Origin: Asparagopsis taxiformis | Taxonomy: Eukaryota; Rhodophyta; Florideophyceae; Bonnemaisoniales; Bonnemaisoniaceae | Direction: 5' to 3' | NCBI GenBank assembly: GCA_030407315.1 | Contig: JALQPE010001728.1 | Location: 123,882 to 187,881, forward strand | DNA: 64,000 nucleotides | Shown: positions 9,574 through 21,061 of the stretch, one piece after another | Numbering within the stretch: the stretch's first letter is position 1 | Layout of the letters: the number at the start of each line of letters is the position of its first letter | The notes under the pieces: model-generated | Databases searched by the model: none | The model's input: only the letters and a program-made list of their open reading frames with translations | Told to the model about the DNA's origin: nothing | Translations under genes and position numbers: made by a program

Positions 9574-12500
9574 TTTGATAGAAATGAAGTATTGAATTAT
9601 TTGTTTGATGGGGTTGTAGGATGAACAAGGGGGAAGATCTGTGATGAACTCAACTCGACCTCTCCTTATATTCTGTTCTCAAATCGCCTCAACTCCTGAT
9701 CGGCAGCTCGTTTGTAGCCTTATTGATCGGATTGTATGAGTTGAGTGGCTTCGAAGCAACTATGACATTTCTACTATCTATCTGAAGATAGAAATCCTTA
9801 GGATAACGATGGCCATTCCAAGAACAAAACAAGTTTAGTACAATCTTGCCATAGCTGCATTGCTAGTCAATTGCTAAAGGGGAACAGGTCAACAGGTCTA
9901 ATAAAACGTGGCGTTCGTCTCCCAAGTTTTGATATCCAAAGATGACTTTGATCTATTATAGATCCGTCTATAACGGTATCTGGACCAAATTGAAGATTCC
10001 ACTCCTCATCTACTTTTCTAGGCCAGTTTGAAATTGTTTGGATTGGTCATCATGGCGTGTTTCATGACAGCATTGGGTGCAATTAGGCTGGTTTTATTGG
10101 TTCTGCCCCTTTTTCTGATAATCAATGGAGTTTTTCATCAGACTCACAATGAGTGAGATGGGTAATATTATTGCGTGTTTGCCAACGAATGTCTTCCCAA
10201 ACAAACTATATTCCGATTGGCACGTAGAGGGTGGAATTAGAAAAGTTGTGCTTGCAACTGGTCAGACGAAGCTAAGAAATCTTAGATTGGAGTGCCGATG
10301 GTTTCATAAAATGCTCACTATTGCACAGAATCCGGATCCACTGATTACTGCTACAGGTGTAGAAGTGAAGATTGTCCAACTAGGTGCATTTATGACCTGA
10401 TTATGTAACATCTTACTATTCCTAGAAAGATTACTTAAGCAAAATGGGACACGTACGTGGTGGTTCTGGAACAGCAATTGTTTAGAGGGGGAGCAAAATT
10501 ATGGTGACTTTTAGGAAGGAGTGTAGCCATATGTTTTGTCCATACGAATGTACAGCTGTTCAGACATATGCAATGTGATTCTCGTTCTCATTAAAGCAGT
10601 AGTACACTCTTCAGTGATGTAGAGACACGGAAGATGGTGGTTCAAGTTGATACGAACCATCAATTTGAAGTTTCGAGTTGAATGCATGGATGGTGTTGGT
10701 CTACAACCGCCTACAGAAATTATTACCCTAACCCCGTCAACAGCAGGGTTACCCCACTAATAAAAGTAGGAGTCCTCAAATCATTTGAAACACCTTGGGC
10801 TGTAAGTGTCTGTTCTGAGTCTTACTTTCTCAACAAAATAACGGAAATTCAACGTCAATGGGGGCAGAAGCGGGATGAACAGCCATAACCACTTGAAATT
10901 GCGGACCTCCGCAGCAATGTCGCAATCGAGTAGAGCAGTGTGCTACTGACAGTGTCAAGGCGGCATAGAGGATCGTTAGTTTGAGATTGAAATAAGTTAC
11001 AAACATCCGCTGTTTCAATTCTTTCGAATGGCATTCTGACCTATGGTAAAATCTGGGCTGGGAACGATGAGAATCTGTTGATGTGGCAATAGTATTAGAC
11101 GGGTTTGGACTGTATGTTTGTCACGTTGCACAGCGGCGCGCTCCACACCAAAGTACCAAGTATCAAGACAAGGCCTAGCAGTTTGATAAATGGCGTATAT
11201 TTTCTGTAGTGATCGGTAGATGCGAAGTGTATAGCATAGTGTTCCCCCTCCAATTTTTCTGTACACAATATTACCGGTCTGGCCGAGCATGGTCCGTATG
11301 CGTCGCTGGCAGAAAATCACTCATACACTAGCCATCTTTGCGCAAACATGAAAGAGTTGAATTCACTCTCTCGTTCCGCTCTTAGTTCAATCCCATGCGC
11401 CTTACGAATCGACTACATCATAGGCCACAGAAACAGCACATGTATTTCTTTTCTCGCGTGTTGATGCTGCTCGACAAAATTTGCATACTCTCTTTGACAG
11501 TTCGGCTGCGATGGCCCTCGAAGTCGACTCATTTACGTCTGGGCCCGTTCCGTAGCTGCGTCATAGCCAATCGCATGCTGGTCATCAAACATACACATAC
11601 GCTACGGGGAAATAAACAAAACAGCGATGCATGAGAAGCCTCCGAGGATGCTCCATCCATAACGAACATTTCGAAAGCCCATGATCTAGATACTTCGAAT
11701 TTATCTGCACGCGTCGGAATGGAGAAGGCACCAAATGGGCTCGTGAATGACTGAAACAAGTGTTTGTAAGTTTGCAATCTATGCTCCAAAGCATCCTCTG
11801 ACTGGTAATGTTTGCATCCTCTCAACAGTCAGAAAATAGCGTTTTCTTACATACTCAAACCTTGAAGAGGATCTCTCAGTGAACTATGGATGATGAATTT
11901 CGGGATGATTATTTCTTTCACGACGGTGTCAAACGTTGTGCGGTGACCTGGGGAGAAGGATGCTTTTATTTCAAGGTGTCGATCATGCACGATGCACTTG
12001 TGATGTTATGTTCCATCAGCATAGGCGGCAGCATTATATCTTACGAAAAAGATGAGAGCCTATTTGAGGAGGCTCGATACCACCACAACTTTTCGTGAAC
12101 ACTCTAGAGAATCTAAATTAGATGCAAAGTTGAATTCAAGTCACAGTTCGTATTTCGCAAACGACGCTTAAATAGCAGTACTCATTGCGAGACGTGTAGT
12201 GTCTACGTAGAAACTATCACGACTAGGAGGGGATTCAACCACGTCTTAAATTCTAGCAGCAGAAATTTGCTCTCAAACATAACATGCATCCTGTGACTAT
12301 CTCGTTACTCACAGACATATCGTCCGTTAACATGTGCGGTTTATCTATTCGCTAGTTCGTAAAACGTTTGGATTCACCAAGCGTTGGTCAACGATAATTT
12401 GGAAGATTTACAAGAACCTAATCGTCATACCATCTGGGTAACCCTGCTCAACAATTTGGCACGGCAATGGCCGTTTTCTATTCATGTTGTGGGAGCCGCT

Positions 12501-12768
12501 GTGAAAAGCGTGTAACATATTTCCAAGAAGGTAGACAACATAACATAAGTGCGCTTCGTCCAGGTTACAACAGGAAGTTTGGAAAAATAACAAGTGCTGA
12601 AATGTGCCCGATCGGGGCGAGGACCAGTTAGTACAGTATCCGATTAAGCTCATTCTCCGCTACGTACCATATGCACCACCGTTCGCTCGAACCACACGAT
12701 GTGCTCACTGAAATTACCATCGCCCTGTGCAACGCGCCGCGCCGCCATCGCACAACCCACTGTTCAAA
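9574..12768. other. long stretch without a supported gene
   Basis: About 3.2 kb of moderately AT-rich sequence with only short ORFs (under about 100 codons), several lacking an ATG. None has a recognisable domain, signal or coding pattern. It could contain decayed mobile DNA, but I see no terminal repeats. Confidence 0.45.
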
Positions 12769-13841
12769 ATGGAAGCGCTTCAGAAGGACATTTTAGATTC
12801 TGAGAGTGACGATTCGGACTACGAGCCGCCGGCAAAGGCCAACTCCAGTTCAGCGGCGCTATCCATCAATAAGAAGCGGGTGCGCGAGGGCGGACTGCCT
12901 CTTGACGATGACGACGACGATGATGATTCCGATGACGAATTTGACGACGATGATTTCAGCGACGAAGCAGATCAAGTTGAAGCAGAAGCGAAGATTGGCG
13001 CTTCTAGCAGTTCTGCCGGTGCCGCTGCTGCCAGCGCGTCTGCCGATGCAAGTGTAACCGCGAAACCGCCCGCTTCTGTGCCACAGCACGGAAGTGAGGG
13101 CAAGGCCGTTATTCGAGACTCCCAGTTGCCAAATGTACCAGCGGCAAGCAGCGGCAGCGCAGCAGGGGCGACGGAGGCGGGCAAGAGTGATGGCGATTCG
13201 CAGCCGACGAAGAAGCGCAAAACGGACGAAGAAGATGAGGTTGCGGGCAAGTCCAGCGCCGAGAACAAGGTTTGTTAGTTGGTCAAAATATGTTGATCAT
13301 TCCAGGTAGCTTCATGTCGATTCTCACCGATGTTGGATCTCAATGTATGTTTTGTGACATTTTGCAGAAGGCAAGTGCAATTGATGAGCTGTGGGCTGAA
13401 ATGAACGCACCCGTAAAATCGAAAGCGATCCCCAATGGGAGAGGCGGGACAGCGGCATCGGACGCTTCGTTGATGCGTTTTCTAAACCCGCCGACGACTG
13501 CGGTGCCGGGGTCTTTCAAAGTGAAACGGCTGGATGAACTGGAGCGCGAGGTGCAGGAGAAGGAAAAGATGGAGGAGGTGCAGGAGAAGAAGGTTTCTGA
13601 GGAGAAGAAGACGGGTCTGGAAGCGGTGTTGAGCGCCGTTCGAGGCCCGAAACGAGAGGGAGTGCTGGACAAGACGCGCGAAGTTTGGCGCGATTTCAAA
13701 GAGAAAGATGAGCAAGTCGTGCAGGAACTAGAAATGTACAAGAAGGACAAGAACCGATACACGGACAAGGTCGCATTCCTGCAGCGCTCGGATGTGCGGT
13801 CATGGGAAGTTGAGCAGTCCGGAAAGAAGACAAGACGTTGA
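12769..13841 (+). CDS. SWC5: BCNT-domain protein, SWC5/CFDP1-like (SWR1 complex subunit), two exons
   Basis: Exon 1 is 12769-13269 (167 codons) and exon 2 is 13368-13841; together they encode 324 residues. The ATG at 12769 is the first in frame and gives MEALQKDIL. The N-terminal half is acidic, with an Asp-rich stretch (residues about 46-65) as in yeast Swc5, then a low-complexity Ala/Ser region and a KKRK basic patch. Exon 2 ends in the BCNT domain: it contains LEAVLSAVRGPKREGVLDK, then YTDKVAFLQRSDVR and a final W-containing segment. In yeast and animals Swc5/CFDP1 supports H2A.Z deposition by SWR1/SRCAP. It is convergent with RAD21, 68 bases apart. Confidence in the family is high. Confidence 0.9.
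13270..13367 (+). other. spliceosomal intron in the SWC5-like gene
   Basis: The 98-base intron starts GTTTGT and ends TTTTGCAG. Removing it joins two exons in phase (AAG/AAG codons) and restores one continuous BCNT protein. The unspliced frame meets a stop within a few codons. It is the only intron I can support in the window. Confidence 0.88.
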
Positions 13842-13909
13842 ACGAAGGCATCGGCAACCAACTGGATATAATCATATACTTTATGCGCTATGTACAAAAC
13901 CTAAATGAT

Positions 13910-16195
13910 CTAAACTGCGGCCTTGGCGGCGAGCGAATCGAAAGTGGGCTGCAATGGGCGAGCTCTTATTCTCCCAAATGCCTCCTCTTGATGTAATTGT
14001 AGAGCTTTCTTGCTGCCCAAGTTGAGCAACTCGTAAAATGTACGCGCCGCCGTCCGTCTCGTCATGTTCGGCTCCGTTCGAAGCGCATCGCTGTAGTCCA
14101 ACACGCCGTCTTCCGCCAAATGGTCCATGATAAACTCTTGCATTTTCTGCGTTCGTGCTGAAACTGTCGCCTCCGTAACTTCGGCGTCCTCACCAGCTCC
14201 ACTGTCGACTTGCGAACGCGTGTTCGCCACATCGCTCAGAGAACACTTTGACAAATCAAACTGGCGTGACACAACACCCAATCGATCCTCTTCCTCAATA
14301 ACCGGCACCGACGACTCTGCCAGCGACGGATCGATGGACATATGCCTTTCACTTTCCACAGCTGGTGTCACTTCCAGCTCTGCCATTGCTGCTTCAACAC
14401 GCTCACCGCTTTCGGCTGGTGTAGCTAGCTTGGCCGTTTTATCACCGCTAGCTTCGGAAAGTGCTTTTGCTGCCTCTGTCGTTTTTTCCGCTTCCTCGGG
14501 TGGTACATCAGCCTCCGCTGCCTTGGATGGCGATTCTTTCGCTTCATCATCTTCCTTCTCAACTTGCTTTTCCACATCTTTTTCAACTTCTTTCTCGGCT
14601 TCCTTGTCTAATCCATCTTTCTTCTCAGCCATAGCCTCTAGATCTGCGTCGGACATGGGCGACCCAACAGACTTTAGAAGCTCTTCCATCTGGAAAGACT
14701 GTGCAAACAACGACTCAAGTTGCGGCGCAAGCGTAATTGCAGGTCGCGCAAGAAGATCTTCATATCTCGTGGGCCCAGATGCTCGAGTTGCAATTCTTCG
14801 TCGTGTACGTGGCCGCCGAAGTAGATCGCTGGTGTCTTCCAAGCAAGCACGGAATTCCGCAGCTGTCAATTCCGTCTCTTCGTCGATGATCACACCGCGT
14901 CTCTTCTTTCCACGTGTTGAATCGACTGTCTCTTCCTGAACCTCTAATTGTGTGTCTGTAATCTGCGCATCTTGCGTCCCAAGGTCTTGAGCTTCAGTAT
15001 CTACAGCAGGTTCTTGAGCAATTTGACTTTCTGGCACGTCGGGGCCAGGGAAATCGAGACTGCCTGCAACTTCAGCTTCGGCCGTCGGGGTGGGCAAAGT
15101 ACTGATTTCTGCTGTCGGCTCTTCCATTATAACATCATCACGGGCGGCCGCACCCTCTCCGACACGTTCAGCTTCCGGTGATCCGATCGGTGAACCTGGC
15201 ACAGGTTCGGCTCCCGCAATCACTGGCTCACTTGTTTCGGTCTGCTCTGCAGTCTGTGCAGGTTGTTCCGGCTGTGCTTCTCCTGCAGGCTCTTCTTCAG
15301 CCAGCATGAGCTCATCACCACCCGTGGAGATCCTTCCTAGAGAGAATTCCTCACCGGTAGGAGCATCCGCGGCCGGCGTTTCGGTGGCGGGCGTCTCGAC
15401 AGCTGGTGTCTCAACCGCTGGCGTTTCAACTGGAGCGTCAAGTGTCGGCTTGGCTTCACCGGGAGGAACAGGGGTGGCTTGTGGTGTCATAACTTCCCCC
15501 GGTGTTGCAAGAACCGGCGGCACAGGAGACTGCACGACAGGGGTTGCCTCCGCGCGCGTGATTTCTACGGACATAGGGTCCTTGACGCTAGGTGTTCGCG
15601 CTGCCAGTGGGGTACGCTGAGAAGGAGTGAACAGCAATGGTTCCTGTGCATCAGGATCCATATCGAAGTCAAGATTAGCACGTTCTACATCTGGCTCCAG
15701 GGCAAAGGCGTCCAACATACCGCCTGCAAGCCCGCCCGCAAATTCATCAATGGTGATGTCGCGTTCCGCGGCGAGATAGGCACCGTCGTCGCGTGGTGCA
15801 GAGCGGCGCGGGAGGAGACCGAGGTCTATGTTGGGCGCTTGTAGATCATCGACACCGGCAGCTTCGAGAGTGATTGAGGCAAAGTTTGTGGTCTCGTTTT
15901 CGGGGAGGTCGACTGCGGAACCAGGGCGGAAGGTCAGTTTGAGATTGGTCATAGCTTCGGAAGATTCTTGTAAGAGGTATTTTGTTTTGCGCTGAAAGAT
16001 TCGTACGACGCCAAGGAGTAAGTTTGAAGATAAGCGCAAGGCCATGGGAGCATCTGGAGTGAGGATCTTTTCAACTGCTTTTCGGAGGTCTGTTGCGAAT
16101 ACCATTGCTTTTGTCAGCTTGGACTGCATGTGAGCTGCAAGCCATATTTTCGCGAGAGGGCCCTTCTTGGTGAGCACGAACTGGGAGTAAAACAT
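13910..16195 (-). CDS. RAD21: cohesin kleisin subunit RAD21/SCC1
   Basis: Uninterrupted 761-residue ORF from the ATG at 16195. The N-terminus (MFYSQFVLTKKGPLAKIWLA, continuing to about residue 100) is the Rad21/Rec8 N-terminal domain that binds SMC3. Basic residues and the leucines of LRLSSNLLLGVVRIF are typical. The long middle (about 100-650) is acidic, Pro/Thr/Glu-rich and repetitive (a VETPA-type repeat near 260-275). The C-terminus (about 690-755) is the winged-helix that contacts SMC1: TARTFYELLNLGSKKALQL. The protein closes the cohesin ring and is cleaved by separase. An exact separase site is not obvious to me. It is divergent from EPL1, sharing a 591-base upstream interval. Confidence 0.95.
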   Translation of the reverse strand: MFYSQFVLTKKGPLAKIWLAAHMQSKLTKAMVFATDLRKAVEKILTPDAPMALRLSSNLLLGVVRIFQRKTKYLLQESSEAMTNLKLTFRPGSAVDLPENETTNFASITLEAAGVDDLQAPNIDLGLLPRRSAPRDDGAYLAAERDITIDEFAGGLAGGMLDAFALEPDVERANLDFDMDPDAQEPLLFTPSQRTPLAARTPSVKDPMSVEITRAEATPVVQSPVPPVLATPGEVMTPQATPVPPGEAKPTLDAPVETPAVETPAVETPATETPAADAPTGEEFSLGRISTGGDELMLAEEEPAGEAQPEQPAQTAEQTETSEPVIAGAEPVPGSPIGSPEAERVGEGAAARDDVIMEEPTAEISTLPTPTAEAEVAGSLDFPGPDVPESQIAQEPAVDTEAQDLGTQDAQITDTQLEVQEETVDSTRGKKRRGVIIDEETELTAAEFRACLEDTSDLLRRPRTRRRIATRASGPTRYEDLLARPAITLAPQLESLFAQSFQMEELLKSVGSPMSDADLEAMAEKKDGLDKEAEKEVEKDVEKQVEKEDDEAKESPSKAAEADVPPEEAEKTTEAAKALSEASGDKTAKLATPAESGERVEAAMAELEVTPAVESERHMSIDPSLAESSVPVIEEEDRLGVVSRQFDLSKCSLSDVANTRSQVDSGAGEDAEVTEATVSARTQKMQEFIMDHLAEDGVLDYSDALRTEPNMTRRTAARTFYELLNLGSKKALQLHQEEAFGRIRARPLQPTFDSLAAKAAV

Positions 16196-16786
16196 TTTGG
16201 GAGAGTGCGTGCGATGTGTGACTGGGCGCTAATGCAAGGGCGATGGAAGCTGGTACGGCAGCAGCAGCAGCAATATTGGAGGGAACAATGGGTTTTACTA
16301 ACACAATACAAGGTTGAGGACTGTGAAGTTCATAATAGGAGCAAGTGATGGTGGCGGGTAATGCATCGCTAAGAGCGCAGGGCGGCACTTGCAGAACAAG
16401 CTGTGAGATGCCATTGCGGCGCCAGTGCGGCTCAGCAGGTCAATAAGCGGCAGGTGAAGGCTTGTGCCAGTTGTGGATATTTTCAAAAAACGCGCCAAAT
16501 CGATAACATAGTGTAACGGGAGCTACACGTAGCCCTAACTCATCATAACCCGTGGGCCACGTCGCAGTCACTTTCCAGCGCAGCACAACTTTTTGTAACT
16601 CGAACCGCTGCTGTTTGAACAATGCACTTCCTGGCAGCAGAGATCGCCTGCTCTTACACAATCAAGAGTCACTCATAGCTCTGCGCTCTCTGTACACGCA
16701 CGACCCTTGTCTCATTACTACGCAACGCGCCAACCCGTCCAGCACGAGCGCGTGCGCGCGCCCATGCGCGTCGCACGACTAACATC
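16196..16786. promoter_or_regulatory. shared head-to-head upstream region of RAD21 and EPL1
   Basis: The two starts face away from each other across 591 bases. The interval contains no supported ORF, so it must hold both promoters. I see no clear TATA box for either gene. A short CAG run lies at 16258-16272. Confidence 0.55.
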
Positions 16787-18685
16787 ATGTCTCGTCCCTC
16801 CTTTCGTCCGCGTCCCATTGATCTCACCAAACCGCTACCGATCATCAAGTCCTCCAAGGATCTACGCAATGAAGATGACGTCGTGGTCAACCGCGCTCTC
16901 CCGACAATTGCGACCGGTGTCGACCCGGCTGAGGAAGAGGAACGCCATTTACAGCAAGCTCTATTAGCCTCCGTGTTCGGCGACGCCTCCCGTGCCACTG
17001 CTGATATTCCCGTTCCAGTTGTCTCCCGCGTTTCGCCACCCGATATGCCCGGGCGTCCTTTCTCGCGTCCAGATGGTTCATATATCATGTTTGATCGCTC
17101 CGATGCCGATCTCGAGGAGGCTTGCATCGAATACGACGGCGATCATATCGACGAGGCGTTTGTTAAAAAGGCTCTGTCCATACGGCCCAAGCTGGCATTT
17201 GACATGGATCATTTGGAAAAAGCTATGGACGCTATGGAAAAGATTCAGGGACGCTCTGATACACCTTTAAATCTCCTCCCTTACAGTGCTATGCGTTCAA
17301 TTTTGCAAGAGCTACTCCCGGATCATCCAGAGGCTTCCCGGAAGGACATCTACACTCATTGGCAAACGCGACGAACAGAAACTGGCACTCCCTTCCTGCG
17401 CATGTACCAAGCTTCTCCTGATCCTAACAACCAAAACCCAGCAATAGCGTTCCGCCCTCGCGATCGCGATGGAGCCGCAGGCTCGGCCCGCCGAATGAAC
17501 ACTTACGACAATTTCAAACGCGCAACTGTCCTTCGCGAAGAGTTACTCACTCTGCGAGCAATGCTCGCATCCGTGGCCGAACGCGAACTCCTAAAAGCAC
17601 AACAGCTCTCCGTTTCTCTCCTTTCCCAGCGCCTCTCTGTCACGTCCGAATCTGGCGCTCGATTGGAGTCTGTCACTCGAGCCATTTTCCCAGGTGACGC
17701 CGAACCTGTCATTACATATGGACCTGCTGCTTCACAAGTCGTGGTGCCAGTTCGCGGCCTACGCCTACCGCCATCTATTCCTGTCTCAAACAGACGCTTC
17801 TCCTTAGCTGCCCCTGAACGCCCCACGAAGAAGTCGCGACGCAGGTCGACGGCGAAGGCGAGCGACAGATCGCGGTCGCGTGATACGCTATCAGACCGTC
17901 CGCCAGGCGTCGACACGTTTGGCTACGACGAGCATGGTAATCGCTTCCTCAAGCACATGCGTTACTTTGCGGGTGGTTTCATGAATTACGGTGTATCGCC
18001 GTACGACCATCGTGTGTTTTCAGCAGCTTCCGAACGTAATACCGTAAGAGATTTACCACGATCGCCGCGTCCCGTATCTTTCCCCGGTGCTCAAGTGCAT
18101 TTTGGTACCAAACCCGACTCGCGCTCGCTTACTGCAAAATTAGGAACTTCTGTTATTTCCGCCACAGATGTCGCAACGGACATTCTGGGACACTCTTTGC
18201 AGCGTCGCAGACGCTCCATACGAACTCGTGCGCGTGTCGGTCGAGGCGGTAGAATAATTCTAGACCGTGTATTGTTTGAACGTGAGCGTGGTGTGAAAGC
18301 GGCGAGTTACCCAGCATCTGTAGAAATGGGTGGTGTATATACAGCTGGACTACCCCTTGACGCCTCGTCACGTGTCTCAGCAGTGGTTGCATCCGGTGGC
18401 CTGGGCGAAGTAGAAAAATTATGTCCAAGTGAACTTGGAGAAGATCCGATTCATGTGCGTGCACAACCGCTTATTCCACCTTTGAAACCAGTTGTACAAC
18501 TCGCGATTGGGCCAAATGCCACTGATGTAACGGATTATTGGCCAAGGCGGAAAAGGACCGGTGGAAAGAGAGGGCCACGAGAAAGAGTGGATGAATGGAA
18601 AGCAATTCACTTGCTTTCTGAAGAGGAAAGAAGGCATTTACCAGCTTATGCTCCGAGAGAAAGTCCGCTTGTCTCCGAACTGTGA
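16787..18685 (+). CDS. EPL1: Enhancer-of-polycomb-like protein (EPL1), NuA4/TIP60 scaffold
   Basis: Complete 632-residue ORF; ATG at 16787. The EPL1 domain covers about residues 1-170: FRPRPIDLTKPLPII, then LPTIATGVDPAEEEERHLQQAL, a DIPVPVVSRV segment, and FDMDHLEKAMDAMEK. A downstream block (about 195-275) with WQTRRTETGTPFLRMY and a leucine-rich helix resembles the second conserved region of EPC proteins. A basic RS-type patch lies near 350-370. In yeast and animals this protein anchors the Esa1/TIP60 acetyltransferase module of NuA4, which acetylates H4 and H2A. It sits in an island of chromatin genes. Convergent with the Sua5 gene. Confidence 0.9.
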   Translation: MSRPSFRPRPIDLTKPLPIIKSSKDLRNEDDVVVNRALPTIATGVDPAEEEERHLQQALLASVFGDASRATADIPVPVVSRVSPPDMPGRPFSRPDGSYIMFDRSDADLEEACIEYDGDHIDEAFVKKALSIRPKLAFDMDHLEKAMDAMEKIQGRSDTPLNLLPYSAMRSILQELLPDHPEASRKDIYTHWQTRRTETGTPFLRMYQASPDPNNQNPAIAFRPRDRDGAAGSARRMNTYDNFKRATVLREELLTLRAMLASVAERELLKAQQLSVSLLSQRLSVTSESGARLESVTRAIFPGDAEPVITYGPAASQVVVPVRGLRLPPSIPVSNRRFSLAAPERPTKKSRRRSTAKASDRSRSRDTLSDRPPGVDTFGYDEHGNRFLKHMRYFAGGFMNYGVSPYDHRVFSAASERNTVRDLPRSPRPVSFPGAQVHFGTKPDSRSLTAKLGTSVISATDVATDILGHSLQRRRRSIRTRARVGRGGRIILDRVLFERERGVKAASYPASVEMGGVYTAGLPLDASSRVSAVVASGGLGEVEKLCPSELGEDPIHVRAQPLIPPLKPVVQLAIGPNATDVTDYWPRRKRTGGKRGPRERVDEWKAIHLLSEEERRHLPAYAPRESPLVSEL

Positions 18686-19377
18686 CCGAGGAGCTAACTA
18701 TCGTTCCGACGTCTGTGCAAATGTATTGTATATATCAACAAGGCAGTGCACTTCATTGTGCGAGTACACCGCATCGGGAAGTGTGGATAACTTTGTCAAG
18801 TACATCTATTTCTGTGTTTCCATGTACCCCCACATTGGAACTTCAACTGAGAGCTTGAATGTCCAATGTAGGAAACACACTTTTCACATAGTAATGACGG
18901 CCTTCAGCATTCAACACTCACGACACCCCACAATCGTGCCAAACAAGTAACCATAATAACTTGCGGTGGTAGATGTTGCTGGGTTTTGCTACCGTTCCCA
19001 GTACGGTAGATCCTTGTGAACGCTGCCATTCAACATAAACACTTAACTTCACTTTTCCCCATCGCCCAGTAGCAAACTTACCCGCTATTCTCCATGCCAT
19101 TTATCCGATATGGACGAGTTGCGTTTCACCATAGATGGATGTTTTTCGCAAAAAATCGGAAATATTGCACATTGCTTGCCTTCTGCTTCGACCCAGTTGC
19201 ATCAAACCTGTACATTGATCAACAAACTCCACGCAACGATGTACATGTCATGTGCAATAAATCCTGTTGCTGTTCGTCAGTAGCTCCAAAAATGTTATCG
19301 CCTGCTTGCAGCACTGCAATCCAGGGGGCGTAACCCAGTCGATCTTGCCTCAGAAAACATCTCCAGAAAAATCATCG
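18686..19377. other. intergenic between convergent genes
   Basis: About 690 bases holding the 3' ends of EPL1 and the Sua5 gene. No supported ORF, RNA gene or repeat is visible. Confidence 0.5.
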
Positions 19378-20679
19378 TTATCGGCCCTCCTTTGTGAGCC
19401 CGCCGATGGAATAGCCTTTATCGGCCGCTTTAACAAGGCGGTTCATAACTGCCTCCCAAACACCGTCATCCACCCTATCAGGCGGAACAGCAAGAATAAC
19501 ACAAACTCCGTTGACAGCATCCGAGGGCTGTCCATCTGTCTCACCGTCAAACACTCGAAGTGCACCATACAAACGTCGTGCATAACTAGCGGCATCACCT
19601 CGACTACCGCAAAGCACCGGCACTACATCCGGGCCAGACATGAGCGAACAAGCGTGGTCATCGCCCAGCACACCAACAACACCCTGTCCTTCATACTCTG
19701 CAACCTTGTCTACAAGCTGGTCCCGTTCGACAATATGCAACGGAGCGCGCGGTGCATAGTGGCGATATTTCATTCCTGGTGCTCGTGGTCTCTCGACGTT
19801 AATGACAGGTGTGACAAATGGGACACCAGCTACTTTCTGCAAATCTGCCTCGGAAATAGCGCCTGGACGGAGGACGCACGGAGCGGAGGGATCGGATAGA
19901 TCTACCACTGTGCTTTCTACACCGTGCAACAACGGTTCGTTTGCGTCCACGACGGCCGAAATTCGGCCGTTAAGATCCGTGAGCACATGAGCGGCGGCGG
20001 TGGGACTCGGTCGACCGGAGCGATTTGCACTCGGTGCCGCAACGGGAACTGCTGCGCGGGCGAGCACTTGCGAGGCGATGGGGTGCTTCGGGACGCGTAT
20101 TGCCACGGTTGGAAGCCCGGCTGTGACGAGGGGGGACAGCTGCGAGTCGGGGTGCAATGGGAGAATGAGTGTTAGCGGACCGGGCCAGAAGGCGTCGGTG
20201 AGTTTCTGGGCGACGGACGAGAGCGGGAGGGGCGTCAGAGGGTGGCGTTGCAGCTCGGCTGTGGAGGCTATATGGACTATGAGCGGGTTGTCCGGCGGTC
20301 GTGATTTGGCGGCGTAGATGGAGGATATTGCTTCTGTGGATGTCGCAAGGCCGCCTAGACCGTACACGGTTTCGGTGGGGAATGCGACGAGATGTGCATT
20401 ACGTAGTAGTGTCGCCGCTTGGTTGAGATCGGATTGTGAGGCGCCGCTGAGCAGTTTTGTGACGATATGCGGTGGTGTTGCGGACGATTGGGACGGCATT
20501 GTGGCGGATGAAGGTGGTCGTTTGAGGTTGATTGCGACTGCGCGGACGAGTTTGGTTGCTGCTTTGGTGCGCATTTGTGGTAGCGCCCTGGAAGAGAGCG
20601 CTGTCGTGCCGCGGTGAAATATTATGGTGACCAGCCAGCCAAGCGGAAGGAGAGAACACGTAGCACGTTTGATCCGCAT
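19378..20679 (-). CDS. SUA5: threonylcarbamoyl-AMP synthase, Sua5/YrdC family
   Basis: The enzyme makes threonylcarbamoyl-AMP from Thr, bicarbonate and ATP for the tRNA t6A37 modification. The YrdC domain shows FPTETVYGLGGLA, then KSRPPDNPLIVHI (nucleotide and bicarbonate-binding K-x-R pattern) and APSANRSGRPSPT (S-x-x-N). A C-terminal Sua5 domain follows the linker at APGMKYRHYAPRAPL. Three in-frame ATGs are possible: 20679, 20574 and 20499. The ORF opens further upstream only at a GTG. The longest version gives 433 residues with a basic, hydrophobic leader. Translation from 20574 starts MRTKAATKLVRAVAINLKR, which looks like an organelle presequence, and 20499 removes it. Alternative starts could give organellar and cytosolic forms. 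Confidence 0.92.
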   Translation of the reverse strand: MRIKRATCSLLPLGWLVTIIFHRGTTALSSRALPQMRTKAATKLVRAVAINLKRPPSSATMPSQSSATPPHIVTKLLSGASQSDLNQAATLLRNAHLVAFPTETVYGLGGLATSTEAISSIYAAKSRPPDNPLIVHIASTAELQRHPLTPLPLSSVAQKLTDAFWPGPLTLILPLHPDSQLSPLVTAGLPTVAIRVPKHPIASQVLARAAVPVAAPSANRSGRPSPTAAAHVLTDLNGRISAVVDANEPLLHGVESTVVDLSDPSAPCVLRPGAISEADLQKVAGVPFVTPVINVERPRAPGMKYRHYAPRAPLHIVERDQLVDKVAEYEGQGVVGVLGDDHACSLMSGPDVVPVLCGSRGDAASYARRLYGALRVFDGETDGQPSDAVNGVCVILAVPPDRVDDGVWEAVMNRLVKAADKGYSIGGLTKEGR

Positions 20680-21061
20680 TGACACGTGTGAGAACCCTAG
20701 ATGGATGTATACCACGTGTAGGTAGCGTTGAATGTACGTATGTTTCGTCGGTCATGGTGGAATTGAGTGGAGAGGATTCGAAATTAGTTGATAAAAATTA
20801 AACCCTAAATGATATCGTTTGACACGTGTATGGACATGTGTGCATTGTATTCAAAACATGATGCGTATGACATGATGATGAAATCTTACTTGGAAATGAC
20901 TACAAGGCTGTCCCTCCCCGAGAACAGTCGAGAGACTCGCAACCCATCTGTTGCAGCTCTCCGTGAAGACACAGTATTTGCTGTCACTGCGCTTGGATTC
21001 CACTAACACTTCTTCTTCGTCCATAGCACACAAACCAACTCTATCGCCCACCCAACGTCAA
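20680..21061. promoter_or_regulatory. shared head-to-head upstream region of SUA5 and SIN3
   Basis: A 382-base interval between divergent starts. Both promoters must lie here. The sequence near 20790-20815 is AT-rich (GATAAAAATTAAACC). No coding sequence is supported. Confidence 0.5.
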
